Shown piece by piece: positions 25,858 to 33,811 of a DNA stretch of 37,878 nt (positions are counted from its first letter, which is position 1; every line of letters starts with the position of its first letter). This DNA comes from Candidatus Azobacteroides sp. (lineage in GTDB: Bacteria > Bacteroidota > Bacteroidia > Bacteroidales > Azobacteroidaceae), in contig WRFY01000107.1 of NCBI GenBank assembly GCA_009783445.1, positions 1 to 37,878 of the forward strand. The letters are read 5' to 3'. Both the position numbers and the translations under genes were made by a program. Under the pieces are notes generated by a model. It searched no databases and was not told the origin of the DNA. It saw only the letters and a program-made list of their open reading frames with translations.

Positions 25858-26622
25858 TTAATTCTTATTGTTTCTTTCTCTCCGACGATTTCTCTTATCG
25901 CCTCTATCTCCACGACCGCCTCTATCGCCTCTGTCGTTTCGGTCGCCTCTACCGCCGGATTCTTTAGAAGCTCCAAATTGCGGAGACAAATCTTTTTTGC
26001 CGTATATTTCGCCCCTGCAAATCCACACTTTAATGCCCAACAAACCTACTTTTGTCAGCGCTTCGCCCAAAGCATAGTCAATATCTGCCCGCAAAGTATG
26101 CAAAGGGGTTCTTCCTTCTTTATACATTTCCGAACGAGCCATTTCGGCATTGTTTAAACGACCTGAAATCTGGATTTTGATTCCTTCCGCACCCATGCGC
26201 ATAGTAGAAGCAATTGCTGTCTTAATAGCGCGGCGATAAGCCATCTTGCCTTCCAATTGGCGAGCGATATTGTTTGCCACAATTACGGCGTCTAATTCAG
26301 GCCGCTTTACCTCGAAGATATTAATTTGAATTTCCTTGTCGGTAATTTTCTTCAATTCTTCTTTCAGCTTGTCTACTTCCTGACCTCCTTTACCGATGAT
26401 GATGCCCGGACGCGCCGTACACACGGTAATAGTTACCAATTTCAATGTACGTTCAATAACAATGCGAGATACACTTGCTTTAGCGAGACGGGCGTTCAAA
26501 TATTTACGGATTTTGCTGTCTTCATACAAAGTATCGCCATAATTATTACCACCGTACCAATTTGAATCCCATCCGCGAATGATTCCCAAACGATTACTTA
26601 TCGGATTAACTTTTTGTCCCAT
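25858..26622 (-). CDS. rpsC: 30S ribosomal protein S3 with Arg-Gly-Asp-rich tail
   Basis: 254 aa. The N-terminal part ([20 protein letters not shown]) and KH domain ([20 protein letters not shown]) are canonical, as is the C-terminal S3 domain ([40 protein letters not shown]). From about residue 223 comes a highly charged repeat tail built of [12 protein letters not shown] units and ending in [11 protein letters not shown]. The tail is probably disordered and RNA-binding; S3 lines the mRNA entry tunnel. Confidence 0.97.
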   Translation of the reverse strand: MGQKVNPISNRLGIIRGWDSNWYGGNNYGDTLYEDSKIRKYLNARLAKASVSRIVIERTLKLVTITVCTARPGIIIGKGGQEVDKLKEELKKITDKEIQINIFEVKRPELDAVIVANNIARQLEGKMAYRRAIKTAIASTMRMGAEGIKIQISGRLNNAEMARSEMYKEGRTPLHTLRADIDYALGEALTKVGLLGIKVWICRGEIYGKKDLSPQFGASKESGGRGDRNDRGDRGGRGDRGDKRNRRRERNNKN

Positions 26623-26629
26623 TGAGCAA

Positions 26630-27037
26630 TTAATTTTGTTTTTCGGTTTTTTTTGTATCTACAAACAATGTTACGTGATTCGACCGTTTACGGACACGGT
26701 AGCCTCTTCCTTGAGGAGCCGGACGCATCCGTTTCAGCATGGTCGCCGAATCTACGCTTATCGATGTTACATATAATTCGCCATTTTCCGCCTTCTTTTC
26801 GTTTTTCACTTCCCAATTGGCTATGGCCGAACGAAGTAGTTTTTCAACTCTTGCGGAAGCTTCTTTATTTGAAAATTTCAAAAGGCCAAGCGCCCGAAAT
26901 ACTTCTACTCCGCGAATCATGTCTGCTACGAGACGCATTTTACGGGGAGAAGTAGGCACATCCCGCAATTTTGCGAAATACATGCTTTTCTTAGCCTCTT
27001 TTTTTCTATCTGCTGATATTTTTTTTCTAGCACCCAT
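26630..27037 (-). CDS. rplV: 50S ribosomal protein L22
   Basis: 135 aa. Its beta-hairpin lines the peptide exit tunnel. Marks: [37 protein letters not shown] and [20 protein letters not shown]. Somewhat longer than the 110-aa E. coli form at the N-terminus ([18 protein letters not shown]). 7 nt after that, rpsC starts. Confidence 0.97.
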   Translation of the reverse strand: MGARKKISADRKKEAKKSMYFAKLRDVPTSPRKMRLVADMIRGVEVFRALGLLKFSNKEASARVEKLLRSAIANWEVKNEKKAENGELYVTSISVDSATMLKRMRPAPQGRGYRVRKRSNHVTLFVDTKKTEKQN

Positions 27038-27051
27038 ATTGTTAATTTCTT

Positions 27052-27321
27052 TTACTTCTTTTTATTTCCCGCGTGGCCACGGAACTGACGTGTAGGAGAA
27101 AATTCGCCTAATTTATGCCCCACCATATTTTCCGTAATATAAACAGGAATAAATTTGTTTCCATTGTGAACTGCAAGGGTATGCCCGACAAAATCAGGCG
27201 AAATCATTGAAGCTCTTGCCCATGTTTTAATAACAGACTTTTTACCTGTTTCATTCATCGTCAGAATTTTCTTTTCCAACTTGACATTGATGTAAGGGCC
27301 TTTTTTTAAAGAACGACTCAT
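27052..27321 (-). CDS. rpsS: 30S ribosomal protein S19
   Basis: 89 aa. 30S head protein that contacts S13. Marks: [40 protein letters not shown] and the C-terminal [20 protein letters not shown]. Between rplB (22-nt gap) and rplV (14-nt gap). Confidence 0.98.
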   Translation of the reverse strand: MSRSLKKGPYINVKLEKKILTMNETGKKSVIKTWARASMISPDFVGHTLAVHNGNKFIPVYITENMVGHKLGEFSPTRQFRGHAGNKKK

Positions 27322-27343
27322 AATTTATTCTTAATTAATCAGG

Positions 27344-28168
27344 TTATTTTTTCCTTCTTTCAATAATATATTTGGAAGAATGTTTCTTCGGAGCCCTTGT
27401 TTTCAAGCCCTTTGCATATAATCCTTTACGAGATCTCGGATGTCCTCCGGAAGCGCGTCCTTCACCGCCGCCCATCGGGTGATCTACCGGATTCATCACA
27501 ACGCCGCGCACACGCGGGCGACGTCCCAACCATCTGGAGCGGCCTGCTTTGCCTGATTTTTCCAAGGCATGGTCAGAGTTTCCCACGCTCCCAATAGTCG
27601 CTTTACAGGCTGCAAGTATTTTGCGCGTTTCGCCCGACGGCATCTTGATAATAGCATAATCGCCTTCGCGTGAAACTATTTGCGCAAACGCTCCGGCAGA
27701 ACGCACCATTTTGGCTCCTTGCCCCGGACGCAATTCAATATTGTGAATCACTGTTCCCAGCGGAATAGTAGACAGTGGAAGCGCATTACCAATTTCGGGC
27801 GCCGCTTCTTTTCCCGATATCACTGTTTGGTTGACTTCCAATCCGTTGGGAGCAATAATATAGGTTTTTGCTCCGTCGGCATAAAACAACAGCGCAATAC
27901 GCGCCGAACGGTTCGGATCGTATTCAATGGTTTTTACTGTTGCTGGAACACCATCTTTGTTTCTCTTGAAATCGATGATCCGGAATCTGCGTTTATGACC
28001 CCCGCCAATCTGCCGCATCGTCCGATGCCCTTCAGCGTTCCGTCCTCCGGTTTTATTTTTACCGAAAACAAGAGATTTTTCCGGTACAACAGCCGTGATT
28101 TCACTGAATGTACCGATAATCTTGTGTCTTTGCCCCGGTGTAGTAGGCTTTAATTTACGAATTCCCAT
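27344..28168 (-). CDS. rplB: 50S ribosomal protein L2
   Basis: 274 aa. Needed for subunit joining and peptidyl transfer. Marks: [77 protein letters not shown] (with the functionally important His in [10 protein letters not shown]) and [20 protein letters not shown]. Confidence 0.98.
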   Translation of the reverse strand: MGIRKLKPTTPGQRHKIIGTFSEITAVVPEKSLVFGKNKTGGRNAEGHRTMRQIGGGHKRRFRIIDFKRNKDGVPATVKTIEYDPNRSARIALLFYADGAKTYIIAPNGLEVNQTVISGKEAAPEIGNALPLSTIPLGTVIHNIELRPGQGAKMVRSAGAFAQIVSREGDYAIIKMPSGETRKILAACKATIGSVGNSDHALEKSGKAGRSRWLGRRPRVRGVVMNPVDHPMGGGEGRASGGHPRSRKGLYAKGLKTRAPKKHSSKYIIERRKK

Positions 28169-28177
28169 TAAAGAAAA

Positions 28178-28202
28178 ATTATGAATTATGAATTATAAAT
28201 TA
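28178..28202. repeat. AT-rich repeat family, copy 4 (half element, rplB-rplW gap)
   Basis: One arm only (units of ATTATGAATTATGAATTATA); the opposite side of the 82-nt gap is AT-rich but no longer pairs well. Confidence 0.5.
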
Positions 28203-28250
28203 CTATCGACATTAGCCGCCATCATTAATAATTTACAATTAATTAAATAT

Positions 28251-28544
28251 TTATATGTTACTAAAGAAATCAATTATATCGCCTTCTTTCAAGGTTACGA
28301 TCGCTTTTTTGAAAGCGGATTCTTTTCCATTCACCACTCCCGACTTAGTAAATCTCGATTTTCGTTTGCCATCGTAATTCATTGTATTGACTTTTATGAC
28401 AGTCACTCCATAAAGCGCTTCAATCGCCGCTTTTATTTCCAACTTATTAGCGTCGGGAGATACGCGAAACCCTACGCGATTAGGAAATTTCTCGGTAATT
28501 CGCGTTTGTTTCTCTGTTACAATAGGTTTAATGATGATTCCCAT
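28251..28544 (-). CDS. rplW: 50S ribosomal protein L23
   Basis: 97 aa. Exit-tunnel rim protein that docks trigger factor and SRP. Marks: MGIIIKPIVTEKQTRITEKF, RVSPDANKLEIKAAIEALYG and KVNTMNYDGKRKSRFTKSG. 19 nt after rplD. Confidence 0.96.
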   Translation of the reverse strand: MGIIIKPIVTEKQTRITEKFPNRVGFRVSPDANKLEIKAAIEALYGVTVIKVNTMNYDGKRKSRFTKSGVVNGKESAFKKAIVTLKEGDIIDFFSNI

Positions 28545-28563
28545 GTTTTATTCCTCCTTTTCG

Positions 28564-29184
28564 TTAAAAGTTATTTATAGCGTTTATCGAGCTTTCCATC
28601 AAAACCAGATGAGCTGCATCCAATACTTTGTATGTGTTGAGTTCGGAAACAGTTATTACACTGGTTTTCGGCAGATTACGTGCTGACAAATAGATATATT
28701 GGTTTGTTTCCGGAAGCACCAGCAACAATTTTTTGCCATCGACTTTCAGGTTTTTCATCACCGCCAAAAACTCTTTGGTTTTTGGGATTTCGAAAGTAAA
28801 ATCTTCCACTACGGTAATTGCTTCTTCGCGCAATTTGTAGGATAATGCCGACCGACGAGCTAAGATTTTTTCTTTCTTATTGAGTTTAAAACTGTAGTCT
28901 CTTGGTTTCGGACCAAATACTCGCCCTCCGCCAATCAGTACGGGAGAATTGATATCGCCCCGCCGAGCGCCTCCTCCTCCTTTTTGGCGGCCTAATTTAC
29001 GGGTACTTCCCGATACTTCGCTTCTTTCTTTGGATTTAGCCGTTCCTTGACGCTTGTTTGCCATGTATTGCTTCACATCTAAATAAATTACATGGTCGTT
29101 AGGTTCAATGCCAAAAACGCCCTCATTCAGGTCTACCTTTTTTCCAGTATCTTCTCCTTTAATGCTATATACGTTTATTTCCAT
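28564..29184 (-). CDS. rplD: 50S ribosomal protein L4
   Basis: 206 aa. Exit-tunnel protein, autoregulator of the S10 operon in enterics. Marks: [40 protein letters not shown] (tunnel loop), [20 protein letters not shown] and the C-terminal [19 protein letters not shown]. Its ATG shares one base with the rplC stop (TAATG). Confidence 0.97.
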   Translation of the reverse strand: MEINVYSIKGEDTGKKVDLNEGVFGIEPNDHVIYLDVKQYMANKRQGTAKSKERSEVSGSTRKLGRQKGGGGARRGDINSPVLIGGGRVFGPKPRDYSFKLNKKEKILARRSALSYKLREEAITVVEDFTFEIPKTKEFLAVMKNLKVDGKKLLLVLPETNQYIYLSARNLPKTSVITVSELNTYKVLDAAHLVLMESSINAINNF

Positions 29185-29798
29185 TATTTTTGAACTATTA
29201 CGATTGAACCTTTAGCGCCCGGAACAGAACCTTTGACAAGCAATAAGTTATGTTCAGGCAACAATTTTAACACTTCCAAGTTTTGAGCAGTTACCCGTTG
29301 GTCGCCCATTTGACCAGCCATGCGCGTTCCCTTGAAAACCTTAGCAGGATACGAACAAGCGCCGATCGATCCGGGGTGGCGTTGGCGGTCGCTCTGACCC
29401 AAAGTCGCCTCTCCTACTCCCCTAAATCCATGACGTCGAACTACGCCTTGGAATCCTTTTCCTTTAGACGTTCCTATCACGTCTACATACAATTCTCCGT
29501 TGAAGAAATCGACGGTAATCACATCTCCGGGCTTATAATCACCCTGTGCTTTGAACTCGGCCAAGTGTCGCTTGGGGCTTACTCCTGCTTTTTTGAAGTG
29601 TCCAGATTCAGGCTTGGTCGTATGTTTATCCTTTTTGTCCTGAAATCCTAATTGAACCGCTTCATAACCATCTTTTTCAACGGTTTTCACCTGAGTAACC
29701 ACGCAAGGACCTACTTCAATAACAGTGCATGGAAGATTTTTTCCATCAGCGCTGAAAACGGATGTCATTCCGATTTTTTTTCCAATTAATCCTGGCAT
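29184..29798 (-). CDS. rplC: 50S ribosomal protein L3
   Basis: 204 aa. Early-assembly 50S protein reaching the peptidyl transferase centre. Marks: [40 protein letters not shown] (tip with the usual modified region), [20 protein letters not shown] and [20 protein letters not shown]. 24 nt after rpsJ. Confidence 0.98.
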   Translation of the reverse strand: MPGLIGKKIGMTSVFSADGKNLPCTVIEVGPCVVTQVKTVEKDGYEAVQLGFQDKKDKHTTKPESGHFKKAGVSPKRHLAEFKAQGDYKPGDVITVDFFNGELYVDVIGTSKGKGFQGVVRRHGFRGVGEATLGQSDRQRHPGSIGACSYPAKVFKGTRMAGQMGDQRVTAQNLEVLKLLPEHNLLLVKGSVPGAKGSIVIVQK

Positions 29799-29822
29799 TT
29801 CACTTATTTTTATTTTTGTTTC

Positions 29823-30128
29823 TCACACTTTTATTTCTACTTCCACACCGCTCGGCAAATCTAACTTCATCAAGGCGTCTACCGTTTTTGTAGTAGAAGT
29901 GTAGATGTCGATCAATCGTTTGTAGGAAGACAACTCGAATTGTTCGCGCGATTTCTTATTCACAAACGTAGCGCGATTCACTGTAAAAATCCGTTTGTGA
30001 GTAGGCAGAGGGATAGGACCACTTACGTAATCGGCCGTACTTTTTACCGTTTTTACAATTTTTTCAGCTGATTTGTCAACCAAGTTGTAATCGTACGATT
30101 TCAATTTAATTCTAATTTTTTGGCTCAT
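29823..30128 (-). CDS. rpsJ: 30S ribosomal protein S10
   Basis: 101 aa. 30S head protein and antitermination factor NusE. Marks: [40 protein letters not shown] and [20 protein letters not shown]. The start is well defined by family length. The 116-nt gap to fusA is one of the larger breaks in the cluster. Confidence 0.98.
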   Translation of the reverse strand: MSQKIRIKLKSYDYNLVDKSAEKIVKTVKSTADYVSGPIPLPTHKRIFTVNRATFVNKKSREQFELSSYKRLIDIYTSTTKTVDALMKLDLPSGVEVEIKV

Positions 30129-30244
30129 TGTTTTTTTGTTTTATTTTTTAAGTTTTAAGTTTTGAGAAAAGAGCCATTTCCTCTCTCTCCACTCTTTCTC
30201 ATCATTCTTTTGGGAGGAGCCGTTTTTTCAACGCCTCGTTTCAT

Positions 30245-32374
30245 TTATTTTATCAAATCCACGCGCCCTTTCACTTCTGTCAGTACCGCACGGGCAATTG
30301 TCGGCGACACTTCTTCGTAATGAGAAAACGACATCGTACTTGTTGCCCGACCAGAAGTAATTGTACGCAAAGCTGTTACATATCCAAACATTTCGGCTAA
30401 CGGAGCATGCGCTTTCACGATCCGCGCCCCTGTACGACTGGTATCCATGCCTTCGATTTGTCCGCGCCGTTTGTTCAAGTCGCCGATTACGTCGCCCATG
30501 CATTCTTCCGGAGTAATCACCTCTATTTTCATGATGGGTTCTTTCAACGTTGGGCCTGCCTTTTCGGCAGCGCTGCGGAAAGCTTGGATAGCACAAATTT
30601 CAAACGACAATTGATCGGAATCTACCGGATGGTAGGAACCGTCGAGTAGAGTTACTTTCAATTTATCTAAAGCGTATCCTGCCAGAATGCCGTTCTTCAT
30701 CGCCCGTTGAAATCCTTTTTGAACAGAAGGAATGTATTCTTTCGGAATATTTCCGCCTTTCACTTCATCTACGAATTGCAATTCGCCTTCAAAATCAGGA
30801 TCGGCCGGTTCAACGCGAACGATTATATCGGCAAATTTACCGCGTCCTCCAGTTTGTTTCTTGTATACTTCGCGCAATTCCACCGCTTTGGTGATGGATT
30901 CCTTATACGATACTTGCGGACGCCCCTGGTTGCATTCCACTTTGAATTCTCTTTTCAGACGATCAATAATAATTTCTAAATGCAACTCACCCATTCCCGA
31001 AATAACGGTTTGACCGGTTTCTTCATCGGTTTTCACGGTGAATGTGGGATCTTCTTCCGCCAATTTGCTTAATCCCAATCCTAATTTGTCTAAATCCTTT
31101 TGCGTTTTCGGTTCTACGGCGATTCCAATCACCGGCTCCGGAAAATCCATAGATTCCAAGACAATCGGGTGTTTTTCATCGCACAAAGTATCGCCCGTAC
31201 GAATATCTTTAAAGCCTACTCCTGCGCCAATATCTCCGCATCCGATAAATTCTTTCGGATTTTGTTTGTTAGAGTGCATTTGAAATAGGCGTGAAATGCG
31301 TTCTTTCTTTCCCGAACGACTATTGTAAACATAAGAGCCAGCTTCCAATTCGCCCGAATAAACACGAAAGAAGCAAAGGCGTCCCACGTAAGGGTCTGTT
31401 GCAATTTTAAAAGCCAAAGCGCAGAAAGGTTCGTCGGCGCTCGGTTTGCGGGAAAGTATTTTTTCCGGATCATCCGGATCGGTTCCTTCGATTGCCATCG
31501 TATCGACCGGACTGGGAAGGTAAGCGCAAGCTGCATCCAAAAGGGGTTGCACTCCTTTATTTTTAAAGGAAGAACCCAACAAGATCGGATTGATTTGCAT
31601 CGATAAAGTTCCTTTGCGAAGCGCCTCCCGTATTTCTTCTTCTGTAATGAGCGATGGATCTTCAAAATATTTTTCCATCAAAGTATCGTCTGCTTCTGCG
31701 AGCATTTCGAGCATTTTATCTCTCCATTCTTTCGCTTCGCCGAGTAAATAGGCCGGAATTTCGTCGATCGAATAATCGGCGCCCATCGTTTCATCGTGCC
31801 AATAAAGCGCTTTCATCGTAATCAAGTCGATAATACCGCCAAATTTTTCTTCTGCTCCGATAGGAATCTGTACAGGACAGGGATTTGCTCCTAACATTTC
31901 TTTTACCTGACGAACAACTTCGTAAAAATTGGCGCCCGAACGATCCATTTTATTTACGTAGCCGATACGGGGTACATGATATTTATCCGCTTGACGCCAA
32001 ACGGTTTCTGATTGAGGTTCAACTCCTCCTACCGCACAAAAGACTGCGATAGCGCCGTCCAAAATGCGGAGCGAACGTTCTACCTCTACGGTAAAATCGA
32101 CATGTCCCGGAGTATCAATCAAATTAATTTTATACAGTTCGTCGGCATATTTCCAATTGGCAGTGGTAGCCGCCGAAGTGATTGTAATGCCGCGTTCCTG
32201 TTCTTGTTCCATCCAATCCATAGTTGCAGCTCCATCATGAACTTCTCCGATTTTATGGGTTAATCCCGTATAAAAAAGGATACGTTCCGACGTCGTGGTC
32301 TTCCCTGCATCAATATGAGCCATGATGCCGAGGTTGCGAGTGTACTTCAGTTGTTGATCTGAACTTTTTGCCAT
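30245..32374 (-). CDS. fusA: Elongation factor G
   Basis: 709 aa. Catalyses translocation at the expense of GTP. P-loop AHIDAGKTT (19-27), switch region [10 protein letters not shown] (61-70), DTPGH (87-91) and NKMD (141-144) are intact. Domain IV-V marks include [20 protein letters not shown] and [20 protein letters not shown]. The gene is in the str position after rpsG and is followed by rpsJ, with no tuf. Confidence 0.98.
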   Translation of the reverse strand: MAKSSDQQLKYTRNLGIMAHIDAGKTTTSERILFYTGLTHKIGEVHDGAATMDWMEQEQERGITITSAATTANWKYADELYKINLIDTPGHVDFTVEVERSLRILDGAIAVFCAVGGVEPQSETVWRQADKYHVPRIGYVNKMDRSGANFYEVVRQVKEMLGANPCPVQIPIGAEEKFGGIIDLITMKALYWHDETMGADYSIDEIPAYLLGEAKEWRDKMLEMLAEADDTLMEKYFEDPSLITEEEIREALRKGTLSMQINPILLGSSFKNKGVQPLLDAACAYLPSPVDTMAIEGTDPDDPEKILSRKPSADEPFCALAFKIATDPYVGRLCFFRVYSGELEAGSYVYNSRSGKKERISRLFQMHSNKQNPKEFIGCGDIGAGVGFKDIRTGDTLCDEKHPIVLESMDFPEPVIGIAVEPKTQKDLDKLGLGLSKLAEEDPTFTVKTDEETGQTVISGMGELHLEIIIDRLKREFKVECNQGRPQVSYKESITKAVELREVYKKQTGGRGKFADIIVRVEPADPDFEGELQFVDEVKGGNIPKEYIPSVQKGFQRAMKNGILAGYALDKLKVTLLDGSYHPVDSDQLSFEICAIQAFRSAAEKAGPTLKEPIMKIEVITPEECMGDVIGDLNKRRGQIEGMDTSRTGARIVKAHAPLAEMFGYVTALRTITSGRATSTMSFSHYEEVSPTIARAVLTEVKGRVDLIK

Positions 32375-32464
32375 TTATGTATTATTTAATTACCATCATG
32401 AAATAAACGAAGGAAAAAGAAAAGAACAAAATGTATTTTTCATTTGTCTTATCTTTTTCACCAT

Positions 32465-32941
32465 TTAAAACCGGAAATGAGCAAAAGCTCTGTTTGCTTC
32501 TGCCATTCTGTGCATATCTTCTTTCCGCTTGAAAGCGCCTCCTTGACTGTTGAACGCATCTACAATTTCGGCAGACAACTTGTCAGCCATTGACTTTCCT
32601 CCTCTTTTACGGGAGTAGGCTATCATATTTTTCATTGAAACGGATTCTTTGCGTTCCGGACGAATTTCTGTTGGAACTTGGAATGTAGCGCCGCCAATCC
32701 GACGAGATTTTACTTCTACAAGCGGAGTTATATTATCTAATGCTTGCTTCCATATTTCGAGAGAAGATTTTTGTTCGTTAGGTAGTTTTGTTTTTACCTT
32801 GTCCAAAGCTGTATAAAAGATATCGAAGGCAATACTTTTTTTGCCGTCATACATCAGGTGATTCACGAATTTTGTCACCTTTTGATCACCAAATACAGGA
32901 TCTGGGAGAACCTGCCTTTTCTTTGGTTTTGCTTTTCTCAT
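32465..32941 (-). CDS. rpsG: 30S ribosomal protein S7
   Basis: 158 aa. Primary head-assembly protein and E-site gate. Marks: [60 protein letters not shown] and the C-terminal [20 protein letters not shown]. Confidence 0.98.
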   Translation of the reverse strand: MRKAKPKKRQVLPDPVFGDQKVTKFVNHLMYDGKKSIAFDIFYTALDKVKTKLPNEQKSSLEIWKQALDNITPLVEVKSRRIGGATFQVPTEIRPERKESVSMKNMIAYSRKRGGKSMADKLSAEIVDAFNSQGGAFKRKEDMHRMAEANRAFAHFRF

Positions 32942-33038
32942 TTTCTTCTAAAATTTTTGTTTTTTAACTGGTTGTTCACTCTTTTTTGGCATCTTCAACA
33001 AATTCCTCCGAATCTATTTACTCAACCCTTGTTTTTTA

Positions 33039-33113
33039 AATTATGAACTATGAATTATAAGCTTATGAACTGCAACAAAAGCAATAATTCATCTATTTAG
33101 ATTCATAATTATT
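33039..33113. repeat. AT-rich inverted repeat family, copy 5 (rpsL-rpsG gap)
   Basis: Two nested 9-bp pairs: AATTATGAA (33039-33047) with TTCATAATT (about 33102-33110), and ATGAATTAT with ATAATTCAT. Sequence is partly diverged from the perfect copy at 21106-21181. Fills much of the 167-nt gap between rpsG and rpsL. Confidence 0.55.
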
Positions 33114-33528
33114 TTTTCTTAACCCCTCCTTTTACTGGAGCTGCAGGAGCTTTACCGGCTTTTGGGCGTTTTGCGCCATACTTGGAACGGCGTTGCGTAC
33201 GGCCATTGACGCCGGCTGTATCCAAAGTTCCGCGTACAATGTGATAACGAACGCCCGGAAGATCTTTGACGCGGCCCCCTCTTACCAATACGATAGAGTG
33301 TTCTTGCAAGTTGTGACCTTCGCCCGGAATGTAAGCATTTACCTCCTTGGTACTTGTTAATCGTACACGCGCTACTTTACGCATGGCCGAATTCGGTTTC
33401 TTTGGCGTAGTGGTGTACACCCTTACGCATACGCCTCGCCTTTGAGGACATGCGTCCAAAGCGGGCGATTTTCCTTTTTCAACCAAAGCTGCCCTTCCTT
33501 TTCTTACTAATTGTTGAATTGTAGGCAT
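33109..33528 (-). CDS. rpsL: 30S ribosomal protein S12
   Basis: 139 aa. Decoding-centre protein. The [20 protein letters not shown] loop has the wild-type second Lys (residue 44 here), and [18 protein letters not shown] has Lys88 and Pro91, so no classical streptomycin-resistance change is seen. Asp89 is the position of beta-methylthiolation in other species. The tail ([17 protein letters not shown]) is a longer basic extension. First gene of the supercluster, with tandem promoters upstream. Confidence 0.98.
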   Translation of the reverse strand: MPTIQQLVRKGRAALVEKGKSPALDACPQRRGVCVRVYTTTPKKPNSAMRKVARVRLTSTKEVNAYIPGEGHNLQEHSIVLVRGGRVKDLPGVRYHIVRGTLDTAGVNGRTQRRSKYGAKRPKAGKAPAAPVKGGVKKK

Positions 33529-33587
33529 TTTTTTAACTTTCTTTTAATGTTATTTAGTTTTTCTATTTTTTATTTAATTTCGGGCTG

Positions 33588-33595
33588 CAAAGTTA
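33588..33595 (-). promoter_or_regulatory. Second candidate -7 box upstream of rpsL (P2)
   Basis: TAACTTTG on the minus strand matches TAnnTTTG. The -33 region is only a T-rich run without TTTG at the right distance. It would give a leader of about 50 nt. Confidence 0.4.
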
Positions 33596-33663
33596 CATAT
33601 AATTATTGAAAAAATAATCTGTCTCTCTCACTAATTCTGTATTTTTTTTTGCGTAAAACGTTG

Positions 33664-33694
33664 CAAAGGTAAAGTTTTTCAGACGAATAACAAA
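33664..33694 (-). promoter_or_regulatory. Main promoter of the ribosomal supercluster (P1)
   Basis: On the minus strand TTTG (33694-33691), 19-nt spacer and TACCTTTG (33671-33664) match the Bacteroidales sigma-70-type consensus exactly. Expected start about 33657, so an rpsL leader of about 130 nt. Confidence 0.8.
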
Positions 33695-33722
33695 ATCAAA
33701 GACAAATATTCTATTTTTTTTT

Positions 33723-33754
33723 CTTGTTTTTCTCGATCTTTTCTTCTATCTTTG
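33723..33754 (+). promoter_or_regulatory. Promoter of the C10 protease gene
   Basis: CTTG (33723-33726), 20-nt spacer and TATCTTTG (33747-33754) match the TTTG/TAnnTTTG consensus with one mismatch. Transcription would begin about 33760, which rules out the upstream TTG at 33752 as a start codon and supports ATG 33812. It diverges from the rpsL promoter. Confidence 0.7.
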
Positions 33755-33811
33755 AAAAATAATATCGAAAAAACGAAATATACACACACATTATCACTCA
33801 AAATTGATTGT

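Noticed and set aside
25868-26077. Pro/Ser-rich ORF on + opposite the rpsC tail
   Set aside because: Antisense shadow of the RGD-repeat region of S3; its composition follows from the repeat.
14979-33528. Search for CRISPR arrays, tRNA and rRNA genes in the window
   Set aside because: No regularly spaced repeats, cloverleaf or rRNA-like sequence was recognised; the repeated arms here are inverted and irregularly spaced.
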